Source of the DNA: Rhizoctonia solani
Taxonomy: Eukaryota; Basidiomycota; Agaricomycetes; Cantharellales; Ceratobasidiaceae
Assembly: GCF_016906535.1 (NCBI RefSeq)
Contig: NC_057381.1
Location: 62,001-126,000, forward strand
DNA: 64,000 nucleotides
Reading direction: 5' to 3'
This document shows, piece by piece, positions 47,511-58,161 of the stretch (positions are counted from its first letter, which is position 1; each line of letters opens with the position of its first letter). The translations under genes were made by a program, and so were the position numbers. A model generated the notes under the pieces. It saw only the letters and a list, made by a program, of their open reading frames with translations. It was not told where the DNA came from and made no database searches.

Positions 47511-48797
47511 GCGTACCAAGTACGCATGGTGATGACTTTAATTGCCGTGAGGTAGAGCTTACTCAACCGTGTGAACTAGTCATGTGGTTCTCACGCAGCT
47601 TGTTTTGTGTGCGTACTGCGTACGCATTCCGGCTGTTTGATAAAATGAAAACTAATATGATGGTGTTAATCCAGTCATGTGACCTGTGTGAGTCTTATCT
47701 TCTGTGCGTACTGCGTACGCATAGCAGCAGGTAGGTGATTGCATGCATAAACTGGTCACATGACCTTGATATGGCTGATTTTGTGTGCGTACCAAGTACG
47801 CATGGTGATGACTTTAATTGCCGTGTGGTAGAGCTTACTCAACCGTGTGAACTAGTCATGTGATTCTCACGCAGCTTGTTTTGTGTGCGTACTGCGTACG
47901 CATTCCGGCTGTTTGATAAAATGAAAACTAATATGATGGTGTTAATCCAGTCATGTGACCTGTGTGAGTCTTATCTTCTGTGCGTACTGCGTACACATAG
48001 CAGTAGGTAGGTGACTGCATGCACAAACTGGTCACATGACCTTGATATGGCTGATTTTGTGTGCGTACCAAGTACGCATGGTGATGACTTTAATTGCCGT
48101 GAGGTAGAGCTTACTCAACCGTGTGAACTAGTTGTGTGATTCTCACGCAGCTTGTTTTGTGTGCGTACCGTGTATGCACTGCAACTGTTTAATGACAATC
48201 AAAGCCCATGCATAAAGGCGGATGATCCGCCGCGGATTAGTCTGTGGCCTGTATGTGTCTGGTCTTCCATGCGTACGCAGTACGCATAGCAGCAGGTAGG
48301 TGACCGCATGCACAAACTGGTCACATGACCTTGATATAGCTGATTTTGTGTGCGTACCAAGTACGCATAGTGATCACTGTAACCATTGTATGGTAGAGCT
48401 TGCTCAACTGTGTGAACTAGTCATGTGATCTTAATGCAGTATGTTTTGTGTGCGTACTGCGTATGCACTGTGGCTGTTTGGTAAAATTGGAGCTTAAATG
48501 TTACTGGTAACCTAGTCATGTGACCTGTATATGTCTTATCCTCTGTGCATACTGCATACCCATAGTGGACTGCATGAGTACCCTGGTCACATGACCTTGA
48601 TACAGTTGGTTTCTTGTGCATACATGGTATGCACAGTGATTGCTATGGCTGTAGTATCTTACAAACTTAACTGGCTCTGTAAATTAGTCATATATTGTTA
48701 ATGCAGCTGAATTTGTGTGTGTACTGGGTATGCATTGCCCTTTGCATGCTGTTATATCAAAGAATAACTGTGCTTGTGCTGTATGCATACTTGGTAT
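47511..48797. repeat. Array 2: about 277-bp repeat with three palindromic cores per unit
   Basis: Units begin with GCGTAC-CAA-GTACGC at 47511, 47787, 48063 and 48352. Each is followed about 100 bp and 195 bp later by cores with TGC centres (47611, 47706, 47887, 47982) or variants (48163 CGT, 48271 GCA, 48452 TGC). Later cores decay by C-to-T/G-to-A changes to GCATAC..GTATGC forms (48546, 48618, about 48717, 48785). Sequence between cores (TCACATGACCTTGATATGG, AACTAGTCATGTG, TTGCCGTG) is unrelated to array 1. Confidence 0.93.
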
Positions 48798-49436
48798 ATA
48801 TACAACAGTTTAAGACAGTATTTTTTTGCAAGTTGAACTGGACCTGGGCAGACCTGCTTGCTGTTATTAACCTAGGTCTGGTTCAAATGGTGTTTCAAGC
48901 CCAGCAGGCATCAGGCATTGGGACTGAGCAGGAGAAGCTACTTTGTCAAATGAATCTTCAGTCCGTGAATGATAAGATTGGGAACCTGTAGTAATAATAG
49001 TTAATTATTACAACATGTTGATTAGTAGTACATTCAGGGCCCCTTTGCCTTGTGGTAAACACTCACCCAGTCTTGAGCCATCTGCTCTTGATTCTGGAGC
49101 TACTGGTGATAGTACGGCCTGCCTTACTATCCATTCTTGCTGAGACCAATAACTTTGTTTGCATAATTGGTGCTGGCGCCATGCTGAATATTTTAGCATC
49201 TTAGGCCCCTTGGGAGTCTGTGTGCACTCCCTTTTGCAACAACATTTGCAAAGTTTAGCATAATTGGCAGGCTAATGAAGAGGGTCAATAAGAGGTAGAC
49301 TGGGAGCAATAAATTTATACCATTTCTCAGGTCCAAAGTATTCATGCATTGGCCACATAACAAGTGTCTTAAGGTCTGGTGGTGGTAGCTGGCAAGCTTA
49401 GGGGCATATAACATTTTGTTCCAAATACATGGTCCA
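48798..49436. other. No supported gene
   Basis: Small frames on both strands, possibly Copia-derived at the right end. Nothing identifiable. Confidence 0.4.
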
Positions 49437-50453
49437 TTATACTACATTTAAGGCCCATCTGCAAATGTTCAAGATGTATGCAAGATGGCACGTGATGTCC
49501 AGATGTATCAAGATGTGCAATTGGATACATCTGGGGCGCATCTGATGGTATCCAAGATGGGACTCTCCTCCCAGTGTATTGATATGTTCTTTGAGATTGT
49601 TGCCTTTGTTCATGCGTAATGACGTAAACCTATTTCTTAGTAAGGTCATAGCGGCAGTACCAAGGGTTTGGTACATGTGCTGTAAGGCTGACCATGCTTT
49701 GTACGCTGTTGTGGCTAGTGCAATGTGAGTCATTGGTGCTGAATCTATGCGCCTACGAATAATGCCTAACGCTTGGCGGCTCTTCTAATCCCAGTTTTGT
49801 TGTGCAGCTGTAACGGCGGCAGCTCCTAATGAGGAACCACCCGGAGTGGTTGTTCCTGTGCTTGGTCGGACGGTTGTACTGTCTACAATTTCCCAGGACT
49901 TGATTTCAACAAAGATATCTTGCATTTGGATTTGCCATACGGTATAGTTTTCTCTTCCTTTCAGATTTGGGAACTTATATGCGTTATCTGAGACAGTTGT
50001 TGTAGTAGCCATTTCAGGTATGTATACGCAATAGGGTACGGCTGTTGATACTGGTGGAGTAGGATATGCTTGAGGTAATTTATCTAATGAGTCTAAGTTA
50101 TTGCGTGCTGAAAATTCAATTAGGAGGTGTCTTTGTTCTTCCTTGTTATGTTGTGCAAGTTCGAGTCCTTTGGTTCTAGGTATCTGGTAGGGGTGATAAT
50201 ATTCTTCAAGTACTTTGTTAACACGGTTTAATAATGGATAATTGTCTTCTAGATGTCCTGATCGCCACTCTAGGTATTCAATCGATTCAGGGGTAGATCT
50301 TTGAGTTCAAGGTCCTTCGATGGCACCAGTAGGTTCGGGATTGGTCCACTCAGGTTCTAGAGCGTCGGGTGCTATGTGCGAGTGTACGTTGTGAGTGCGT
50401 GGAGGTGAATTTGGTGGAGTTGATTGCTGATATCCAGTAGATGGAGTAGACAT
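49437..50453 (-). pseudogene. Copia-type gag (UBN2/DUF4219-like), broken
   Basis: From ATG 50453 the frame reads MSTPSTGYQQSTPPNSPP, meets TGA at 50307-50309, continues through SIEYLEWRSGHLEDNYPLL to MATTTTVSDNAYKFPNLKG and RENYTVWQIQMQDIF, and stops at TAG 49785-49787. It then resumes with a block in the same style (PMTHIALATTAYKAWSALQHM, LLRNRFTSLRMNKGNNLKEH). The order FP.L.GRENY.VW...M then AW..L..MY...G then L...F..L is that of Copia gag N-terminal domains. The TAG fits CAG-to-TAG. Protease, integrase and RT are absent, so only the 5' end of a Copia element survives, next to its LTR. Confidence 0.82.
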
Positions 50454-50500
50454 GATGGGCAGATAGTAGGAATGTAAGTATATGCGCGGATTTACTAGAT

Positions 50501-50519
50501 CTCACCGGGGCTCATAACC
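50501..50519 (-). promoter_or_regulatory. Primer binding site, half-tRNA(iMet) type
   Basis: Minus strand reads GGTTATGAGCCCCGG directly after the LTR end AACA. It is complementary to a tRNA-iMet anticodon stem-loop (..GGGGCTCATAACC), as used by Drosophila copia and Ty5-like elements that prime from a cleaved initiator tRNA. Confidence 0.8.
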
Positions 50520-50765
50520 TGTTGAAGAGGATTACACGAGAACGTCTTGTCACTCAGTAGCGCAGGTTAAGTAGTAAATGTATGTGTATTGGATTGGTGT
50601 AGATACAGTGAAATATACTACTGGTTATATACAAAACTAAATGAGACGAAATCTATAGACAAGAGAGGTGGGATAACAATTGAGACAAGGAACATGTTAC
50701 AGTTGAGACACGGAGCATCTAAGAGAATCTGTCTATAGTAAGATAACAAAATACGGTATTCAACA
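50520..50765 (-). mobile_element. Copia 5' LTR, 246 bp
   Basis: Ends TGTTGAA / TTCAACA, directly followed on the minus strand by the primer binding site and gag. It stops 36 bp short of the MUB1-like gene's stop codon, so the element landed in that gene's 3' flank. The second LTR is not seen. Confidence 0.85.
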
Positions 50766-50801
50766 AAAGACACGACAGATATTTCCCACCTCAGCTATTA
50801 T

Positions 50802-53460
50802 TCACCCGAGAACCATGTCATCGTCTCCATCTCTGTCCAATGGTCGATTTGCGTGCTGAGGTGTCGTATGAGGGGCGCTTGGAGCGGGCAAGACTCGCTG
50901 TACGGGGACAACGTTCCACGGGTCGTCTGGCTCCACGCCCTGGTTCGAGCCAACCCCTTGACTGGGCATTGTCCCACTACTTCGCTGAGCTGTCTCTGGT
51001 CCTCGAGTTCGTCGAGACGGGCCTGCATCGGCCGCCTGAGCAAGTTCATTGAAGAACGCGACTCCTCCTTGCGGTGGACCAGCCCAACTTGCTGAGGGTG
51101 GATTCGCTGCTCGCGCAGGCAGGGCCAGCTACCAACTTGGGGTAAGCGATACTCAAAAAACACAAGGGACTAGACTCACCGGCCAAACACCTCTGGCAGC
51201 TGCGGCCATCCTAGCGTACCTCGGTAGCTCCGCCTGGAAATTCCCTGGTCGTGCCTGAACCCCACCAGCTAACCCTTGCGCCCGCGTCGGCCCACCCCCT
51301 TGTGTGTGTTCTGCCGCCGCTGCACCGAACCTAAACCCCGCACCTGGCCCGACCGTCGGCGAGTTTGTAGGCACTGGCTGTGTTTGCGGTTGCTGCACCG
51401 TGGTGTTCGTTCTTCCTGTCATCCCGCCTGCGATATTGACCAATGCACGTGTGACAGTGTTGGTAAGGCCGCGTCGGGTTGGGACCTCGACTTCAGTTGC
51501 GACGGCGGCGGGGGGAACGGTGTTGGCGGAAGAACCCGTGCGAGCAACCACGGTCTGTGAGTCCTCTTCTTCACAGGTGCTGTAAATAGACAAGTTAGTC
51601 CCCAGTGAATGAGAAATAAATAAGTTTCGGTAAAACGGTCACTCACCTACACCAGAATCGATGTCCTTCCGCCCAGGCCTTGCTCTGGCACTCTTTGCCG
51701 CAGTACTTGGCCTTGCGACACCGTTGGCACTTGGCAAACTCTCGAAGGAACTCTTCCGATCGCCCACATAACATGTTGACGCACTGTCGAATTCCGCCCC
51801 GCTGATCGTCTTTTCGGCATGCGTTGCGCATGATTACGCCGGCCCAGTATTGGATTTCGTGGGGGAGCCGGGGGAGAGTGGTTTCGGAGGGGGAGGGGCG
51901 GAAAGTGAATCGCTCGACCAGGGAGAAAACATTGGGCGACTGGGCAGTACTGGAGAGCGGTTGGGCCGAAGGTTTGGGCTCGTTACTCGCGTCGACAAGC
52001 GCACGGAGGGTCGCGGGAGTTTCGTAAAAGGCTTGTCAGACGTGTGGATATTTGCTAAGGTAAGCGAGTAGCTGGAGGCTGAACAAGACCTCCTCGTCGC
52101 CATACGGTCCAGGGTTGACAGGGACGGACCGACGAGTTTCTTGCGCGGTTTGCTCTATCTGAGCACCAAGAGTGGCAATGCCCGCTCGGGGCGTAGGCTC
52201 CGTACCAGGAGCGACCCGAGCCCTTGGAGTTCCGATGGCACCTGGAGCCCCGGGCGGAGCACCCATCGCCAAGTCGTCATTTTGTTCGAGTGTGACGACA
52301 CCAACGCCGAGACCCTCGCCCATCATATCCATCGCCATTGCACCGTCTCCATCTGCAGCGCCGACAATGCCAATCGCACGGCGCTCGCCTTGCTGAGCCG
52401 TTTGGTCGTCCCCATCAGCTTCGGTGTCATCCCCATCCGTATCTCGTTCTCGACGAGGCCTGCGCGTTATCGTCCCCCGTCTGCCCGTGGTTGTAACCTC
52501 TCGCGCGGGTGTTTCGTCCGCATCGGACCAAGTTGGCCTTGCGACCGGTTGAGCGACCTGCCTCGGCCCGCCTTCATTATCCCAGATGGGCCTCCCGACG
52601 ACGGTCCCGCTGCGATCGCGCCCAGGTACGACTACACTACCAGTAGGCGTGCCCGAGCCAACAGGGGTGGCATTGGCCGAGGCGTCGGATGATTGGGCCG
52701 TGTTGGGTGAGATGGCACGGCCCATAACGGGAGAGGTGGAGGCAATGGGGTTTGGAGATGCAGTGCGGATATCGAATGAGCGCGCATGGGAGCCGCTAGA
52801 GACTGCAAACGCACCCGAGGGACCGCTTGGTGCGGGGAGCGATGGGACTCCCACATAACTTCCATCCGAATCATTGGACATGCTTCGTCCGATAGCGGGA
52901 GGTGGAAGAGTTGGTGAGGGGCCCATATTGCTTGCACCGCTCATTTCCTCGTCGGCTTCTTCCGAACTGGGCTTGGGGTTTGTATTGGTTCGTACAGGGG
53001 GGAGGGCCGGAGGGGGAGCAGTGGTGGTGGCGATGCGAGGTTGTGGTTGTGCAATCACACGCGCCCGCAGGTTGTCAGATGAGGTTGCGTGCTTGAGGGC
53101 GCGGGGAAGATCGAGGGCGCGCTGGCGTTCGAGGGCTTCTTCTCGCCTGCGCACGCGGACTTCACGGGACTCTCGAGGAGCACCGGAACCAGTGGCCGAT
53201 GGGCCTGCAATGTAAATTAGTAAGAGTTCGTAAGAGTTCAGGGGATGCATGACGAATCGCATCGTCGCGGGCAGTGAGACCGAAATGCTTACCGATTGCG
53301 AATCCTTTGCCCTTGAGCCAGACGGCGAGGATGCAACTAACGACTCCGAGGGCACCAGCCTGGACAACGCGGCGTCGGATATGTTCTGAGCCGCGTACTC
53401 CAATATTGACTACGCACTGAAATGCGAGACTAAACGTGCGCGCGGCAAGGGGATCGATTT
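50802..53460 (-). pseudogene. MUB1/samB-like MYND zinc-finger protein, 5'-truncated with internal stop
   Basis: Family role: MUB1 (yeast) and samB (Aspergillus) are MYND-finger proteins that work with the Ubr2 ubiquitin ligase or in morphogenesis. Exons: about 53460-53293, 53204-51647, 51579-51181 and 51128-50802, with GT..AG introns of 88, 67 and 52 nt and matching phases. Motifs in order: FSLAFQCVVNIGVRG and VVSCILAVWLKGKGFAIG (armadillo-like N part), a long Pro/Thr-rich linker, YGDEEVLFSLQLLAYLSKYP, NVFSLVERFTF, EIQYWAGVIMRNACRK, then the MYND finger CQRCRKAKYCGKECQSKAW..GHRFWC. An in-frame TGA at 52036-52038 falls at LSKYPHV-stop-QAFYE, where the family has Arg (CGA to TGA). The first roughly 90 residues are missing and LINE sequence lies there instead. 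The rest is well preserved, so the loss is recent or the stop could be a sequencing or allelic change. Confidence 0.85.
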
Positions 53461-53553
53461 GATAGGGGAAGGGGGTGCCGGGTGTGGGGATATATGGGAT
53501 GCTGCACGAACCAGCGGTAACAACAATAACATGCTCAGACACAACTAGCGCCA

Positions 53554-55361
53554 AGCTAACCGAACGGCCCCTCTTGCGAGGCAGCAAGCCCGGCAGCCAC
53601 AGCAAAGTTACAATCCAACATCACTGAATGGTGGCCCTTGCCAAGGTTGCGATTTGCGGCATCAAGGCATTCGCGCATGTCCACGAATATGCTTTGGGGG
53701 TTTGGTTGGGTAACAGATTGTGTCTTGAAGCGAACAACCTAAAATTTGTTGTTGCTCTGTGCGGGCGCCGGTTTGGCGATGCCCCTCTTGATAGCAGCGG
53801 CAATGTTAGAGGCTTTGACCTCCGGGGCTTTGGCTGGCGCCTTGGCCGCGACATTGGCAAAGCTGGGGCGCGTTTGTGAGGGGTTTGCGGTTGCGGCGGG
53901 ATTGGAGCTTGGTGTGGGTCTGGGTCTAGGCGTACTCGTTTGTGCAGTGTGTACCTGCGGCGATTTGCCTTCGAGCTTGTCTAGGCGAGACTTGATATTG
54001 TACAGCTGCCCCATCTTGGATAAGATCGCCTGGAGCATGTTTTGAGTAGGGTCGGTGGTGGGCGCGAGTGCCGGTGCTGGTGGTGGGTTCGGGTTGCTTA
54101 TCCTCTTGCTTGGTTTTGCGTTGGCCCCCAGGTAATTTCGGTGGTTCAGTGGTTGGGTTGGTACGGGCCGTGCTCGGGTTCGTTCATGTATGTGTCTTCC
54201 TCTTCGTCTTGCTTCATCGGTGATTCTGGGCGGCTGGGTGCTGCTTGCGTGCAGTTGTATAACGCGTTTTCGGCGATTGTGGTGATTTGATTGCCGAGTT
54301 TTTCGATTTTTTGGATGAATGCGTTAGTACTGCTCGTCTCTTCCTCGGTATCGTCGTATAGTTGTCTGTTTTCGATGATGTTGGCGATGGCTTTGTTAGT
54401 AATAGTATAGTACTTGATGCATCGCTCGAGGGCTTCGTTGTGGGGGTAGCCTCCAGCCTTGAGGCGTTTGAACCAGTGCAGCTCTTGGCTGCTGAAAGCC
54501 CAGTCTGCCATGGCAGTGACTTGTCTCCCGGTGGGTCTCGTGCGGTTTCGGGTGGGGGTAGGGGATCCAGGCCTAGAAATGGCCTCCGTTTCATCTTGTG
54601 TGCTCCTAGGCAGGCTCGGGAATTTATCATTGTCCAACGTATATTCCGCGAGTTGCGCCAGCGCCGCGCCGGCATCTCTAACCTGTTCAGATTCTTGTGA
54701 GGAACTGATAACCAGTGTGATGCCGGCGTTTGCGACGACAGGGCTTCTCGGCGGGCTTGCAACAAGAGGAACTGTGGGGGGTGGGCTAAGGGTATAGTCC
54801 GAAATGCGGTCAGTTCTCTACGGGGCCCCTAAAAGCCCGGAACGCTCTGGAGTGCTCCGGTTTTAGCAACCCCCTCGTTAGGATCCGACAAATCCGGATT
54901 GCTCGGCGAGCTCTTGGGAGCACTCCGCGAGCCCTTCCGAGCGTCATACCAAACGCTCCGGAATGCTCGCCGACAAAAGCAAGTCCCGGAGCGCTCCCGA
55001 GATTTTCGGGGCCCCGTAGAGTTTTGGCTAGCGCGCTGGCGACTGCCTCTTGCGTGCCTCCACTAGGGATGGCAGAGAATAAGTTTTTGTATAAAGGCTT
55101 ACGATTAGGGACATTGGCTATTTTTCTGGGTTTTTTATCGGAGTCGTCTGAGGCGTAAATAGATATAGAGTCGTTTGAGTTGTTGTTTTGGGGTTTTTTG
55201 ATAACTTTTCTAACAGTCAGGTATTCAGAAGCGATGTTGTGTTTGTGTATGCCAGTTGAATCAGAAGTAGAGCAAGTAGAACGACGCAAAATGTTCGAAA
55301 AGCGAGAGCTAATGCCTTTGCCCTTGGGCTCAGGATTGTCGGTCATGGTTGTCATCGTCAC
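53554..55361 (-). pseudogene. LINE (Tad-like) ORF1 relic with MITE insertion
   Basis: The frame starts near 55361 (MTDNPEPKGKG...), is cut at 55020 by a MITE and resumes at 54815 in a frame that becomes continuous if the MITE and one 3-bp copy are removed (ALAKT / TDRISDYTLSPPP). It continues with ADWAFSSQELHWFKRLKAGG and YPHNEALERC, the start of the gag-like ORF1 I associate with Agaricomycete LINEs. It then shifts frame near 54140 to MLQAILSKMGQLYNIKSRL and SFANVAAKAPAKAPE, has a TAG at 53739, and ends around VMLDCNFAVAAGLAASQEG. No ORF2 (endonuclease/RT) follows; the samB-like gene starts instead. Confidence 0.68.
54816..55020. mobile_element. GC-rich MITE, 205 bp, GTT duplication
   Basis: Ends CTCTACGGGGCCCC / GGGGCCCCGTAGA, imperfect inverted repeats continuing to about 40 bp. 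GTT lies at 54813-54815 and 55021-55023. No coding. The interior is rich in CGCTCC/GGAGCG palindromic bits. A 3-bp duplication would suit the PIF/Harbinger class. Confidence 0.8.
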
Positions 55362-55390
55362 GTGACATATAAGGCAAGCACCTTGGGCTG

Positions 55391-56205
55391 GCGTACCTGG
55401 TACGCCGCCAAAGGTAACTGCCAGTGAGTTGCATTATACTATAGTAGGAATATATTGCTTTCATCCCAATTAAGATAGTCATATAAAGACACACATATTC
55501 TATTTTCATCCAGGCTCCGGGGCAGCGTACTTGGTACGCCAGTATAGTCAAGAGCTCCAATTGGTATTTTCTTGTTGTATTTATTGCTCTGTCAGAACAA
55601 CTCCGTTTGATATACTTGAAAGCTCTACCATTATCTACTCCTCCTTGGCTATCGACTGATACAAGTTGTGGTGGGGCGTTCAATCGTTTAAGTATCAAAT
55701 CCCCGGTTACGATTATCTAGATACTTCAAAAGATGTGAATAATAAATTGGCAAGTGGAATTGAAGGTCATAAGTTGCGGGAATAACAAACGCTTAAAATA
55801 TAAATTACAGAGGAGCAGACATGATAACATATAAGTAACAGGTGGGTGCAAAAGCGTACACAGTACGCTGCACTCAGAGAACAAGCTGGTAGGGAAGAAG
55901 TAAAGAGCTGTGTTGGCACGTAGCGTACTGGGTATGTTGCATGCAGAAGAGTGGGCCCTTGTGACAAGAAAGACAGAGCTATTTTGCCAAGCAGCGTACT
56001 GGGTGCGCTATGACCACAAGGAGCAGGCCTGCGTGACAAAATGGTGCCACCATGGTGCCGGGGCTGGCGTACTGGGTACGCTGCTTCTCAAAAGGAAGGC
56101 TGTGTGACAGCCTTACATAATTCCATAGCTCTGGTCTGTGGGCAGGCGTACTAGGTACGCCATGGGAATAGCAGAGTGTGAACACAGTGGGGTGGGTGTA
56201 CCAAG
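55391..56205. repeat. Array 3: dispersed GCGTAC-N3-GTACGC palindromes in non-repeated sequence
   Basis: Cores at 55391 (CTG), 55525 (TTG), 55854 (ACA), 56067 (TGG) and 56146 (TAG) are perfect. Those at 55923 and 55994 (both TGG) and about 56190 (CAA) have one or two changes. Spacing is irregular (about 70-330 bp) and the sequence between cores is not repeated, unlike arrays 1 and 2. Confidence 0.88.
55620..55735 (-). pseudogene. Small coding relic similar to 58404-58500
   Basis: Minus strand gives LNAPPQLVSVDSQGGVDNG. The segment at 58404-58500 gives VNVPPHLVPIDSHDSIDID, with nucleotide similarity over about 90 bp (GGCTATCGA, GTGTGGTGGGACGTTCA-like). Both look like the same short piece of a host protein family. 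Function unknown. Confidence 0.5.
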
Positions 56206-56280
56206 TATGCTATACACATACAAGCTGGCTGGTGGTAGGTGTGACCTTAGTCATGCAGCAAATCCTAACCAAAGGGAATG

Positions 56281-56606
56281 AACTGGGAACTGGGAGAGTT
56301 GGCCACTCACCAGTCTATCCTAGGTCCATCCTAGGGCTCATCCTAGTATCCTAGGATCCTAGGATGGTTAGGAGACAAATCCTAGGTGGGCTTAAAACTG
56401 GGAACTGGGAGAGTTGGCCACTCACCAGTCTATCCTAGGTCCATCCTAGGGCTCATCCTAGTATCCTAGGATCCTAGGATGGTTAGGAGACAAATCCTAG
56501 GTGGGCTTAAAACTGGGAACTGGGAGAGTTGGCCACTCACCAGTCTATCCTAGGTCCATCCTAGGGCTCATCCTAGTATCCTAGGATCCTAGGATGGTTA
56601 GGAGAC
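56281..56606. repeat. 115-bp tandem repeat, just under three copies
   Basis: AACTGGGAACTGGGAGAG starts at 56281, 56396 and 56511, exactly 115 bp apart, and the copies are virtually identical. Each unit contains several CCTAGGATCCTAGGAT-type palindromic runs. The third copy is cut after GGTTAGGAGAC by the LTR at 56607. Confidence 0.95.
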
Positions 56607-58144
56607 TGTTAAGAGTCGTGTAAGTACAGGAGTAAGAAAGAATTACTATATACAAAATGTATATGGGAATAACTAAGAACTAGTATTAAGAATCAGAATA
56701 TATGCACAGAATATATGCACAATATAGGCTAGGTTATCAGGAATAACAACTCCTAACAAATAGTCTAGCAACTATGAAGTGCAGGTGGTTGGTTATGTAT
56801 AGTACCTTAGACTAATGTTACTTAAGCCTAAGTGACCAAGGGTATGTATACTTAAGGTCTCTAGGATAGTACCTTTAGTAAGAGGGTTACCTGACTAATG
56901 TACAGGATTTATAGGATTTGCCTAATAAGTATAGGACTTATATATGCTTAAGTAAGACTTAAGACTTATGGGGTTTACCTAAAATATATCTAGGATTTAT
57001 GAGATATTGTAGATAAAGCTATCTACAATATAGGGGGTATGGTGGATTGAAACACTATCACTCAATCACAACAATCCTTACAGTATCGTCGCACTATACT
57101 CAATGTTGAACTCAACAACTGTGACAGTCAAGGGGCACAGGGTTGCAGTAAGTACACTAATAGGTTACCCTGTGTCTGTTGGGACTGGCCTATGGTCTTA
57201 GTGCGCCAAATAACCTCCTATGCTATTTACAGTGAGTCAATCACTAAAGTAAATGCGCAGATAAGCTGTTAAAGGCTTGTGTGTATATGTCAATATATAA
57301 GAGTGGATAAATGGATGCATTAGAAGCGTCTTTACAGGGTCCTTTTATACCCTGAGAAGGCGCACAAACAAGTATACATGATTGATACCAAGAGGGGGTA
57401 CAGGAGGTACATGTGGCAACTGAAACACTTGAGAGAGCCAATACTTTGGTACATAGTAAACAAACAATAGATCCTAATATTTGCCCCAAGGCAATGTTTG
57501 CCCCAAGGCAATGTTTGTCCCAAGGCATTATTTACCTGTGTGGGTCCTTAGATGTCCCAAGGCTAAGTGTTTCATCCTTGGAGTAAACAGTCCCAAAGGT
57601 AGGATACCTCTGCATTGGGTACTTACAGTAAATGGGGCATAACTCAGCCAAATGTTGTCCGTTTTGGGAGTTTGACCCAGCGTTCTGGAGCGCACAAACA
57701 TGCGCACCTAAGCGCAAGCGATTCGGCAGTGTGGGATGCCCGGGTGATGGAGAAAAGGCGCATTTAGTGCGTCGGCGCTTAAGGGCTGATTAAGCGCCGG
57801 AGCACTTGTCTATGCGACAGGGGGGACCCTGAATATTTCTGTGTGTAGCCACAAGATAGAATCTTGAATTATAAATACTACAAACAAGAGAAATATTACT
57901 TGTTACTGTTTATCTACTCAGCTGAATTTATATATATTTAAATGAGTGAGAAAACAGCATATATGCAAAAGGCATCGCATATTAAGGGTATTCCTGAGGT
58001 TTGTAGGTTTTGTAAAGGTCACTATTGGATAGAGGGACCTTGAAAACCTTAGTTCGCATCTTTATCTCATTTATTTACTGTGAGATTACTAGTGTAATTA
58101 ATAAAATAAGTACAGATTAAAGAAGAAATGTCATATCCATAACA
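56607..58144 (-). mobile_element. Family A LTR (1.5 kb) with adjacent polypurine tract
   Basis: 1,538 bp, TGTTAAGAGTCG ... ATATCCATAACA, close to 11553-13069. Immediately to its right, 58145-58161 reads TATCCCCCCCAATCTGG. On the minus strand this is a purine run GGGGGGGATA just before TGTTATGG, as expected of a 3' LTR. The internal part of this element should lie to the right but is replaced within about 450 bp by a host-type gene. Confidence 0.9.
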
Positions 58145-58161
58145 TATCCCCCCCAATCTGG

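Noticed and set aside
44158..48797. CRISPR-like array (regular repeats and spacers)
   Set aside because: Fungal context, no cas genes, spacers are themselves repeated, and the repeat is a 15-bp palindrome within a satellite unit.
51276..51585. Plus-strand frames in 50.8-53.2 kb as genes
   Set aside because: They are antisense to the GC-rich exons of the samB-like gene, whose splice phases and MYND finger fit the minus strand.
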